Shown: positions 50,779 through 57,642 of the stretch, piece by piece
How the letters are laid out: each line of letters starts with the position of its first letter
How positions within the stretch are numbered: position 1 is the first letter of the stretch
NCBI GenBank assembly: GCA_024638885.1
Contig: JAHEJL010000002.1
Location: 62,001-126,000, forward strand
Reading direction: 5' to 3'
Origin: Coraliomargarita sp.
GTDB taxonomy: Bacteria; Verrucomicrobiota; Verrucomicrobiia; Opitutales; UBA953
Length of the DNA: 64,000 nucleotides
The notes under the pieces: model-generated
What the model was told of the DNA's origin: nothing
The model's database searches: none
Seen by the model: the letters and a program-made list of their open reading frames with translations, nothing else
Translations under genes and position numbers: made by a program

Positions 50779-50826
50779 GCAGGGAGTAGACCGAGGCTGG
50801 CCGACCGCTTCAACCCCCAAGCAGGA

Positions 50827-50858
50827 GACCCCGGGGACATCGAAATATCCCCGGGGTC
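50827..50858. terminator. Strong palindromic hairpin downstream of tRNA-Pro
   Basis: GACCCCGGGGA (50827-50837) and TCCCCGGGGTC (50848-50858) are perfectly complementary with a 10-base loop. It lies 7 bp beyond the CCA end of the tRNA on the minus strand. The T-rich flank is on the plus-strand side, so it may terminate plus-strand reading or simply block processing. Direction is uncertain. Confidence 0.55.
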
Positions 50859-50865
50859 TTTAAAT

Positions 50866-50942
50866 TGGTCGGGCAGGAGAGATTTGAACTCTCAGCCTCT
50901 GCTACCCGAAAGCAGCGCTCTACCAGATTGAGCCACTGCCCG
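50866..50942 (-). tRNA. tRNA-Pro (CGG anticodon)
   Basis: A 77-nt tRNA including an encoded CCA. The acceptor stem CGGGCAG/CTGCCCG is perfect. The anticodon stem CTGCT/AGCAG encloses loop TTCGGGT, giving anticodon CGG (proline). The T-arm has TTCAAAT. The elements are all in the expected place. Confidence 0.95.
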
Positions 50943-50954
50943 ACACGAGTCATA

Positions 50955-50985
50955 AGCATAGACCAATCGGAGGGGGTGTTTTCAA
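50955..50985 (-). promoter_or_regulatory. Possible promoter of tRNA-Pro
   Basis: On the minus strand TTGAAA (50980-50985) is followed 19 bp later by TATGCT (50955-50960), 12 bp before the tRNA. Spacing is longer than ideal and the match modest. Confidence 0.35.
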
Positions 50986-51054
50986 ACTAATTCCGTCGGA
51001 AAAATTCCGAGGGGTGGTGGACATCCCCGTTTTTTGGGCCAACTTGGCCTAGAT

Positions 51055-51756
51055 ATGAACCTTACGGTAAGACGTTCGGGGGACCGTGGCTTCGCCGACC
51101 ATGGCTGGCTGGTGGCCCGCCATAGCTTCAGTTTCGCCGATTATTACGACCCGGCCCACATGGCCTTCCGGTCCCTCCGGGTCATCAACCAGGACCTGGT
51201 CGCCCCGGGGATGGGCTTCCCGACCCACGGCCATAAGGACATGGAGATCTTCACGTATGTCCTCGAGGGCGCCATCGAGCACAAGGACAGCATGGGGAAC
51301 CATGCCCAGCTCAAGCCCGGCCAGATCCAGGTGATGAGCGCCGGCAGCGGCGTGAAGCACAGCGAGTTCAATCCTTCGAAGACCGAACGGCTCCACCTCA
51401 TCCAGGTCTGGATCATGCCCGATCGGGCCAACCTGAAGCCCCGTTATGCGGAGTGGACGCCGACGCCCGAGCAGCACGCCGCCCCGAAGGTGCTCATCAT
51501 TTCCAATGACGGTCGCGAGGGCTCGGCGCACATCAGCCAGGATGCCGACGTCTATCGCGTGAAGACGACGACCGCCGGCACGGTCTCGCACGAGCTCCGG
51601 GCGGGCAGGGGACTCTGGTTCCAGCTGATCGGCGGCGACGTCGAGGTCGGCGGCGTGAAGCTTTCCCCCGGCGATGCGGTCAGTGCTGATGACGCCGGCA
51701 CCTACGCCTTCAAGTCCGCCGGCCCGGTCGAGGCGCTGCTCTTCGATCTCGCCTGA
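51055..51756 (+). CDS. Pirin-family protein
   Basis: A 233-residue cupin-fold pirin. The ATG at 51055 is chosen; an upstream TTG would add seven residues. The metal-binding set is His58 and His60 (FPTHGHKDMEIFTYVLEG), His102 and Glu104 (SGVKHSEFNPS), as in human pirin and E. coli YhhW. Such proteins are cytoplasmic, with quercetinase-like or transcription-linked roles. It is followed by a CDGSH gene and a DoxX-like gene on the same strand, a possible redox/metal cluster. Confidence 0.93.
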   Translation: MNLTVRRSGDRGFADHGWLVARHSFSFADYYDPAHMAFRSLRVINQDLVAPGMGFPTHGHKDMEIFTYVLEGAIEHKDSMGNHAQLKPGQIQVMSAGSGVKHSEFNPSKTERLHLIQVWIMPDRANLKPRYAEWTPTPEQHAAPKVLIISNDGREGSAHISQDADVYRVKTTTAGTVSHELRAGRGLWFQLIGGDVEVGGVKLSPGDAVSADDAGTYAFKSAGPVEALLFDLA

Positions 51757-51775
51757 AATCGTCACACTATCCCCC

Positions 51776-51810
51776 TGTACTCCATACTCGTAACTCGTTA
51801 CTCTCATCCA
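51776..51810. repeat. Start-proximal heptamer array NNNACTC x5
   Basis: TGTACTC, CATACTC, GTAACTC, GTTACTC and TCATCCA occupy exactly 35 bp and end on the base before the ATG of the CDGSH gene. On the plus strand this is the gene-strand orientation of the GAGTATG arrays found ahead of minus-strand genes. Confidence 0.85.
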
Positions 51811-52050
51811 ATGTCCACCCCCCACATCCCGCAGAAGTCTCCCATCCCCGTCCTCGTCGAAGCCGGTAAGACCTACTACTGGTGCTCTTGCGGTCACAGC
51901 AAGACGCAGCCGTTCTGCGACGGCGCCCACAAGGGTTCCGGTTTCGCCCCGGTTCCGTATAAGGCCGAAGCCAACGGCACGGTCTACTTCTGCGCCTGCA
52001 AGCACTCGAAGAAGGGCGCCCTGTGCGACGGAGCTCACAAGGCCCTCTGA
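51811..52050 (+). CDS. Double CDGSH iron-sulfur protein
   Basis: A small 79-residue protein with two CDGSH-type [2Fe-2S] sites. Site one is Cys25, Cys27, Cys36, His40 (CSCGHSKTQPFCDGAH). Site two is Cys61, Cys63, Cys72, His76 (CACKHSKKGALCDGAH). Both keep the 3Cys-1His ligand set. The double-site type resembles bacterial/archaeal mitoNEET-like proteins. It is cytoplasmic and may carry electrons or clusters. It lies between pirin and a cysteine-tailed membrane protein and directly abuts a heptamer array at its start. Confidence 0.95.
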   Translation: MSTPHIPQKSPIPVLVEAGKTYYWCSCGHSKTQPFCDGAHKGSGFAPVPYKAEANGTVYFCACKHSKKGALCDGAHKAL

Positions 52051-52096
52051 ACTTAGCCCTTTCATCCGCCGTCATTTAGGCTAACCTGCCTTTGCT

Positions 52097-52573
52097 ATGA
52101 AAAAAATCCCCTCCATCGCTGCGATCCTCCTCGGCCTGGCCTTCGTCGCCTTCGGCCTGAACTTCTGGCTGCACTTCCTGCCGCCGCCTCCCGCTCTTCC
52201 GGAAGGTTCGCCCGCCAAGGCCTTCATCGGCGCCATGTATGGCTCCGGCTACCTCGCCCTCATCAAGGGGCTTGAAGTGGTCGGCGGCATCCTGCTGATC
52301 CTTCCGCGCACGCGAGTCTGGGGCCTGATCCTCGTCGGCGCGATCCTCTTCAATATCGCCGCCGTCCATCAGTTCCTGTTCGGCGGCCTCAAGGACCCGA
52401 CCGTCATCGGTCTGATCGTCCTCGCCCTGATCGTGACCTGGTCCCGCCTCTGCGCCCTCTGCTGCGTCAACACCTGTTGCGTCGGTGGATGCTGCAGCAA
52501 GGAAGGCTCCGAAGGTTCCTCCTGCTGCTCCTCCGAGAAGCCGGCTTCCTCCGGTTGCTGCGGCGGCAAGTAA
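52097..52573 (+). CDS. DoxX-like membrane protein with cysteine-rich tail
   Basis: A 158-residue protein with about four membrane helices in the first 115 residues (IPSIAAILLGLAFVAFGLNF, GLEVVGGILLILP, GLILVGAILFNIAAV, GLIVLALIVTW). The sequence resembles small DoxX/DUF4267-like proteins. Uniquely, the last 40 residues carry eleven cysteines, mostly as CC pairs (LCALCC, TCC, GGCC, SSCC, SGCC) separated by Ser, Gly and Glu. This suggests metal binding or a disulfide relay. An intrinsic terminator follows. Confidence 0.78.
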   Translation: MKKIPSIAAILLGLAFVAFGLNFWLHFLPPPPALPEGSPAKAFIGAMYGSGYLALIKGLEVVGGILLILPRTRVWGLILVGAILFNIAAVHQFLFGGLKDPTVIGLIVLALIVTWSRLCALCCVNTCCVGGCCSKEGSEGSSCCSSEKPASSGCCGGK

Positions 52574-52594
52574 GCTTCGGTTCATCCGCGAATC

Positions 52595-52619
52595 AGCCCC
52601 CGACCTCGGGGGCTTTTTC
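52595..52619 (+). terminator. Intrinsic terminator after the DoxX-like gene
   Basis: AGCCCCC pairs with GGGGGCT around GACCTC and is followed by TTTTTCTTT, 21 bp after the stop codon. It ends the pirin-CDGSH-DoxX unit. Confidence 0.88.
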
Positions 52620-52629
52620 TTTGGTTACG

Positions 52630-52800
52630 GCGGATAGCGGTTGGCGGTTGGCCTGTCGCAAATGGAGGGGGGGGTAGGTGGATTTCCCCGCCACCTGAAT
52701 CGATTCACCTGGTCAACGGGAAGCAGGAGGCCGGAATTCATGCTTCGGGCATATGTCCCCAGCTAACGATCCGGTCTCCCGATGGGGCCACCTTTGAGTC
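52630..52800. repeat. Decayed composite repeat with three heptamers
   Basis: GCGGATA, GCGGTTG and GCGGTTG (52630-52650) come after the terminator. A GGTAGGTGG palindrome with a CCACCT partner follows at about 52673. GGTCTCCCGATGGGG and CTTTGAG are near 52775-52798. It looks like an old, rearranged copy of the A-D composite. The rest of the 307-bp gap contains nothing else recognised. Confidence 0.6.
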
Positions 52801-52863
52801 GTGCGCATTCCTGCAACTGGATAACTGATCAACCGGTCAACTTTTGGTGCCCACTTATCGCCT

Positions 52864-52880
52864 GCGTGGCTCCGCCGCGC
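52864..52880. repeat. Stop-adjacent mini hairpin
   Basis: GCGTGGC-TCC-GCCGCGC, one wobble pair, touching the stop codon of the SGNH gene (AAG-TAA-GC context). Confidence 0.6.
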
Positions 52881-53552
52881 TTACTTCACCGCTTTCACGA
52901 TCGCCTCGGCGATGGCGGCCATCCCGCGGTCGCCGGGATGGTTGGCCACGCCGGCGTGCTTATACGGACGTTCGGAGCGGGCATAGTTCTGCTCGTCCTT
53001 GGAAAGGGCGCTGATGTCCACGAACGTTCCTCCGAGGGTCTCGCAAGCCTTCCGCATCGCGCCGTCTTTCGCTTCGTTCGGCCAGAAGCTGCTGCGGACG
53101 ATGATGACGGCCTTGGGATTCGCTCGGAGTGTCTTCAGCAGGCCGGCGACCTGTTCCTCGTACTTGGCCCGGGCTTCGGGCGTCTTCAGCGCCGGCACGT
53201 TCTCGCCGATGCAAAGGATGATGAGGTCGGCCTTGAAGGCGGCGGCGTCGGCGAACTTGCCGACGATGTCGTAGCCGACGTGGTTGCGTTCGAAGTCGGC
53301 GACGTTCCTGACCATGGTCGTGGGCGGGAGGCCTTGCTTGGCTGCGAGTGCCTTGGTCACGAGATGCACGTAATCCTTGTCCGCCGACGTCGCCGCCATG
53401 CCCCAGTTGCCATGCCAGTCGATGTCGGCCTTGGGTCCATGGCTCGTGAGGCTGTTGCCGACGAACAAGACCTTCAGCGGGACCAGCGTTTCGGCGGAAG
53501 CCCTCGGCGAGAGACAGAGCAGGGTGGCTAAGGCTAAGAGCAGTCGAGACAT
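52881..53552 (-). CDS. Exported SGNH/GDSL-type hydrolase
   Basis: A 223-residue protein with a signal peptide (MSRLLLALATLLCLSPRASAE). The SGNH blocks are VLFVGNSLTSHG (Ser nucleophile in GNSLT), ILCIGENVP (block III with Asn) and the C-terminal GVANHPGDRGM (His-Asp pair). It is probably a periplasmic or secreted esterase acting on an acetylated glycan. Unlike the SGNH-like domain in the next gene, the catalytic Ser is kept. Confidence 0.85.
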   Translation of the reverse strand: MSRLLLALATLLCLSPRASAETLVPLKVLFVGNSLTSHGPKADIDWHGNWGMAATSADKDYVHLVTKALAAKQGLPPTTMVRNVADFERNHVGYDIVGKFADAAAFKADLIILCIGENVPALKTPEARAKYEEQVAGLLKTLRANPKAVIIVRSSFWPNEAKDGAMRKACETLGGTFVDISALSKDEQNYARSERPYKHAGVANHPGDRGMAAIAEAIVKAVK

Positions 53553-53691
53553 GGGGTAGGGCGAATCGAGGATAAGAGGGCCTTGGGCCCAGAGGCGAGA
53601 CTCCGCATCAGGTAGGGTGCTCCCGTCCCCAGGCTTGCCTGGTCTCTGGTTTGAGCCCCTTGCCCACGTGTCAACTTGCCAGCATGCCCCC

Positions 53692-53711
53692 GCGTGGCCT
53701 TTCGGCCACGC
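53692..53711. repeat. Stop-adjacent hairpin GCGTGGCC/GGCCACGC
   Basis: Perfect 8-bp stem with a 4-base loop TTTC, directly after the SGNH-haem fusion stop. It is possibly a weak terminator or RNA-protecting element, with no T-run. Confidence 0.65.
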
Positions 53712-53712
53712 C

Positions 53713-56700
53713 TTACTTCTTCGCCGGAGGGGTCGCCTTGAGCGGGTGTTCCTTGAGGATCTCCTCCGTGGTGTAGAAGTTGACGCGCTCCTTGGTGGCT
53801 TCGCGGACCTTCTTCACGGTGGCCGGCGAGACGAGCTTGCCGTTGTTGCCGAAGGAGAGGCGGACGTAGCTGAGCACGGCCGCGGCCTCGTCGTCGTTGA
53901 GCATGCCGCCGAAGCCCATCATGGGCGGGACGCCCTTGGTGGGGTCGAAGTGCTGCCCGTTGACGGTGAGCTGGCCCCAGAGGCCCTTGAGCAGGATCTT
54001 GGTGATCCGCTCGTCGTCATCGAGCCAGTTGCTCTTGGCGAGCGGCGGGTAGATGTTCGCGATGCCCTTGCCGTCGGCCTGGTGGCAGGTCGCGCAATGC
54101 GCGTCGCGGAAGTAGACCTCGCGGCCGAGCTTGAAGACCTTCTCTTCGGCGGCGGTGAGCTTGCGGGCGGGCTTGGAGTTGGTGCCGGCTTCGGCGATCG
54201 GCTGGCCGATCTTGAGCTTGCCGCTGAAGTAGTCGGCGGCGGCCTGGTTGCCTTCGAGGTTGAGCTGGCCGGCGGCCTTGAGGGCCTCGACGTCATCCTT
54301 GAGGGTGTAGGTCAGGGCGTAGTGCAGCACGGGGCCGACCCAGCGGTCGACGGGCTTGCGGAACGCTTCCACCGCGATCTTGGCGCCCTCGGCGTTGTCG
54401 AGCCAGGTGGCGGCCACCACGGCGGTCAGGCGCACGCGCGCGTTTTCGTCGCGGACGGCCTGATTGAGCAGTTCGACGTGATTCGGGATCTGCCAGAACG
54501 AGTGACGGATGACGTCCACGGCCGCGGCGCGGGCCTCGAAACGCTCGGCCTTGAGGAGTCGGGCGATGAGCTCGGCGTCCGGCTGGTTCTGCGCCCAGGT
54601 GGCCCAGAGGGCTTCGCAGAGGTGGTGCTCGAAGGCGGGGTCCTTGGGGTCCAGCTTGGCGACCCAGGCCTTCACGGCGGGCAGGACTTCGGCCGGGGCA
54701 TGGCCGCGGAGCTCGCGACGGGTGCGGTAGCGGGTGCGGTATTCGGGTTCCTTGAGGTTCTCGAGCAGCTCGGCCACGGAGGCGCCGGCGATCTTGGCGG
54801 GCTTCACGAGCGGACGCTCGGGGTAGGTGATACGATAGATGCGGCCGCGCTCGTGGTCGCGGTTCGGGTCGCGCGCGTTGTGCTGCATGTGCCCGATGAG
54901 CGGGTTGTGCCAGTCGATGAAGTAGAGCGAGCCGTCCGGGGCGAACTCGAGGTCGACCGGGCGGAAGTTGCCGTCGGTCGACGAAAGCAGGTCGCCGTTG
55001 GCCTTGCCGACGAAGCCGGCGCCGTCGTCATGCTTCGTGCCGAAGCTGATGCCGAGGAAGCCGATGGTGTTGCAGATCATGAAGTCGCCTTGCTGCGCGT
55101 CGGGGAAATGGCGCGAGGAGACGAATTCCGCGCCGGACGTGGGGCGCGAACGCTTGGGGACGAACTGCTCGACCTTGATCTGCTCGATGCCGTAAGGGAC
55201 CTTGGCGGAGAGGGGCAGGGCCCACCAGTTCTCGCCGGAGGAGGCGTCGGAGAGGAACGGCTGCTCCCAGTAGTCGAACGAGAAGCCCCACGGGTTGGAG
55301 ACGTCGGCCTGCACGCGCTCGAGGCGGTAGGACTTCGGGTCGAAGCGCCAGGCGCCGCCGTCGTTGCAGCGACGAGGGCCGTAAGGGGTCTCGACCTGGC
55401 TGTGGAGGAAGCGGCCTTCGAGGAGGTAGAAGGCGCCCGAGGCGTCGGCGCAATAGGCCGAGATCGCGTGGTGCGAGTCGTGGGAGTCGAAGCCGTGCAG
55501 GATCAGTTCCATACGGTCGGCCTTGCCGTCCTTGTCGTCGTCGATGAGCAGGGCGAGGTTCGGTTCCTGGGAGAGGTAGACGCCTTCGGGCGCGAGCTCG
55601 AAGCCGATCGGGATATGGAGGTGGTCGGCGAACACGGACTGTTTGTCGGCCTTGCCGTCGCCATCGGTGTCCTCGAGGATGAGGATCTTGTCGTTCGGCA
55701 ACGCGTCACCCGGGCGGTAGTGCGGGTAGGTCGGGGTGGTCGCGACCCAGAGGCGGCCCTTGGCGTCGAAGGACATCTGCACGGGCTTCTTGAGGTCGGG
55801 GAATTTCTCTTCCGACGCGAACAGCGAGACCTGGTAGCCGGGGGCGAGCTTCATCTTGGCGATGGCGGCCTCGCCGGAGAGGAACTCCGTCGGGTTGCCG
55901 TTCTTCTCGCTGGGCTTGAAGTTGGTGGGGACGGGCGGGAGTACGAGCGTCTGGGAGTCGTCGACGACGAGGTCGGTCTTCTTGCCTTGGGCGACGCCGT
56001 GGATGAGCTCGTCGCGGATCGCGGTGAGCTGGCGGCTCTTGAAGACTTCGTCGGGGTAGTTCTGCGGGCCGAACGGGTTGTAGCGCTGGCCGTGGGTGTG
56101 GACGCCGTTGAGGATCGAGTAGTCGGTGTTCCACATGTAGTCCTTCATCTTCACGGCGCCGTTCAGGAGCGTTTCGTCGGCCTTGGAGACGCGGGGCGTC
56201 GCGCCGTAGAGGCCGTCGGCGAGGAGCTTGGCCATCTCGCGGTAGCCGAAGTCGGTCGGGGCGAAGCCGTTGATGGTGTAGGGCGTCTTGGTCTTGCCGT
56301 AGGCGGCCAGGGTGGGGTGGAAGAGGTCGACGTAGGTGAGGCCGTGCTTCTTGGCGACGCGCTCCATGGCGGCGACGTAGAGGGCGAGGTTGGCGTTCTC
56401 CTTCAGGCCGTTCGGGAGGTCGCGCTGCGCGGAGAGGTCTTCGAACGCGATCGGCGAGACGAGGACGAGGCGCGGGGCGGTCTTGCCGTTGTAGGCCTTG
56501 GTCAGGGAGTGCGCGACGAAGGCGTCGACCTCGGCTTCGTAGTTGGCGGCGCGGCCGGGACCGTCGAACGATTCGTTGTAGCCGAAGAAGGCGACGATGG
56601 TGTCGGCCTTGAGGTGGAAGAGCCACTGGTCGGGGGTGGAGAAGAAGCCTTTGCCGTTATGCTGCGCGTATTCGGGGTGGAACTTCTCGGCGCCGGGGAA

Positions 56701-57105
56701 CGCCCACTGGCTGGCGCGGGCCGGGTGAGGGCGGAAGGCCGGGGTGTCGCCGGAGCGGCCCATGTTGCGGACGATCAGGTTCTGCTCGGGGAAGCGTAGC
56801 TGGAGCTCGGTCTCGAGGCGGCCGTAGTAAGTGTCGCGTTCGGCGAAGCCGTTGCCGATGAAGACCACGCGCTCGCCGGCGGCGGGCGGCGCGACCTGCT
56901 GGCTGCGCTGGGCGGTCGCGGCGGGCGGGTTCTCGGCCGGCGCATGCGGCGTGGGCGAGCCCTTGCTGTTGTCCGGCCAGTTGGCGGCGTTCGCCTTCGC
57001 CTCCTTGGTCGTGAGCTTGGTGTAGTCGTTCGGTCCGGGCTTGTCGGCGGCAGGCAGGCCGGCGGCGAAGGTGACGAGGGCGAGGAGGCAGGCGCAGGGC
57101 TTCAT
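53713..57105 (-). CDS. SGNH-like/PVC haem-binding fusion protein
   Basis: The start at 57105 (MKPCACLLALVTFAAGLPAA) gives 1130 residues. Residues about 80-320 form an SGNH-like domain (VVFIGNGFAERDTYYGRLE, LIVRNMGRSGDTP, FFGYNESFDG, GFAPTDFGYREMA). The usual catalytic serine of block I is replaced (GNGFA). Then follow the PVC dehydrogenase propeller (LAPGYQVSLFASEE, VQMSFDAKGRLWVATTPTYPHY, LEDTDGDGKADKQSVFADHL), HEAT-like helices (about 750-970) and a C-terminal cytochrome c site AHCATCHQADGKGI. It is exported and probably a redox protein with a substrate-binding SGNH-like module. Confidence 0.9.
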   Translation of the reverse strand: MKPCACLLALVTFAAGLPAADKPGPNDYTKLTTKEAKANAANWPDNSKGSPTPHAPAENPPAATAQRSQQVAPPAAGERVVFIGNGFAERDTYYGRLETELQLRFPEQNLIVRNMGRSGDTPAFRPHPARASQWAFPGAEKFHPEYAQHNGKGFFSTPDQWLFHLKADTIVAFFGYNESFDGPGRAANYEAEVDAFVAHSLTKAYNGKTAPRLVLVSPIAFEDLSAQRDLPNGLKENANLALYVAAMERVAKKHGLTYVDLFHPTLAAYGKTKTPYTINGFAPTDFGYREMAKLLADGLYGATPRVSKADETLLNGAVKMKDYMWNTDYSILNGVHTHGQRYNPFGPQNYPDEVFKSRQLTAIRDELIHGVAQGKKTDLVVDDSQTLVLPPVPTNFKPSEKNGNPTEFLSGEAAIAKMKLAPGYQVSLFASEEKFPDLKKPVQMSFDAKGRLWVATTPTYPHYRPGDALPNDKILILEDTDGDGKADKQSVFADHLHIPIGFELAPEGVYLSQEPNLALLIDDDKDGKADRMELILHGFDSHDSHHAISAYCADASGAFYLLEGRFLHSQVETPYGPRRCNDGGAWRFDPKSYRLERVQADVSNPWGFSFDYWEQPFLSDASSGENWWALPLSAKVPYGIEQIKVEQFVPKRSRPTSGAEFVSSRHFPDAQQGDFMICNTIGFLGISFGTKHDDGAGFVGKANGDLLSSTDGNFRPVDLEFAPDGSLYFIDWHNPLIGHMQHNARDPNRDHERGRIYRITYPERPLVKPAKIAGASVAELLENLKEPEYRTRYRTRRELRGHAPAEVLPAVKAWVAKLDPKDPAFEHHLCEALWATWAQNQPDAELIARLLKAERFEARAAAVDVIRHSFWQIPNHVELLNQAVRDENARVRLTAVVAATWLDNAEGAKIAVEAFRKPVDRWVGPVLHYALTYTLKDDVEALKAAGQLNLEGNQAAADYFSGKLKIGQPIAEAGTNSKPARKLTAAEEKVFKLGREVYFRDAHCATCHQADGKGIANIYPPLAKSNWLDDDERITKILLKGLWGQLTVNGQHFDPTKGVPPMMGFGGMLNDDEAAAVLSYVRLSFGNNGKLVSPATVKKVREATKERVNFYTTEEILKEHPLKATPPAKK

Positions 57106-57197
57106 GAGAGGGGGTGGCATATTTATATGCCTACGCCGTGATTATCCAGCCCGACTTGGCGGCCGGCCGGCTCCGATTTCCCTCATTTACCGTCCGG

Positions 57198-57401
57198 TCA
57201 CTGCTTCCAGGTCGCCTTGAGCGAGGCCCAGACCTGTCCGATCAGGAAACCGCACAGGCCGAGGCCGAGGACGCCGCCGGCCGGCCAATACCATTCCACG
57301 CCCGGACGCAGCCCGGAGACGATCGCGAAGACGCAGCCGAAGCACGCGAACACGAGGAACAGCATGCGAACGCCGAGCAGGATGAGCATCATCGTCTTCA
57401 T
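57198..57401 (-). CDS. Small two-helix membrane protein, unknown
   Basis: A 67-residue protein with two hydrophobic segments (ILLGVRMLFLVFACFGCVFAIV and PAGGVLGLGLCGFLIGQVWASL; each given only as boundaries about 5-28 and 42-62) separated by a short Trp-containing loop GVEWYWPAGG. It is not related to any family I recognise. It sits alone between the SGNH-haem and PVC haem genes on the same strand. The start is not distinguishable from an upstream alternative, but the hydrophobic pattern supports a real gene. Confidence 0.5.
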   Translation of the reverse strand: MKTMMLILLGVRMLFLVFACFGCVFAIVSGLRPGVEWYWPAGGVLGLGLCGFLIGQVWASLKATWKQ

Positions 57402-57489
57402 GCGCCGAACTTGGCCGCGCCGTCCGATTCCGTCAAGGATGGCGGAGGCTGCTATCCGATTTCCCGTTGAACTTGGTCTCTCTGCGATG

Positions 57490-57545
57490 GGTAGGGTCGA
57501 GCATCCTTGCTCGACCGCGGCCGGCCAAGGATGGCCGGCCCTACC
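57490..57545. repeat. REPIN of the ATCCTT-loop family, best-preserved
   Basis: GGGTAGGG starts at 57489. Hairpin one, GTCGAGCATCCTTGCTCGAC (57496-57515), is a perfect 8-bp stem with loop TCCT. Hairpin two (57519-57540) has arms GGCCGGCCA and TGGCCGGCC around AGGA, the complement of loop one. CCCTACC closes the element. Two different stems with one loop motif support a shared recognition element rather than simple copying. A decayed arm (CCGGTTTCCCTATG) follows to about 57600. Confidence 0.9.
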
Positions 57546-57626
57546 TTGATACCCCCAGCCAATCGTCCGGTTTCCCTATGCTGCCCCCGTTGAGTGGAGT
57601 CTCGTCCTTGCCCATGCGCCCCCTCA

Positions 57627-57639
57627 CGGCCTCCGGCCG
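57627..57639. repeat. Stop-adjacent mini hairpin
   Basis: CGGCC-TCC-GGCCG close to the stop codon of the PVC haem gene (57643), the same TCC loop as at 52864. Confidence 0.6.
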
Positions 57640-57642
57640 CGC

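Noticed and set aside
51034..51054. TTG start for pirin
   Set aside because: Adds seven residues not found in the family; the ATG at 51055 fits.
53617..56799. 1060-codon plus-strand frame opposite the SGNH-haem fusion
   Set aside because: Antisense shadow: low complexity (Val/Gly/Glu/Arg), no domain, and fully covered by a gene with strong motifs.
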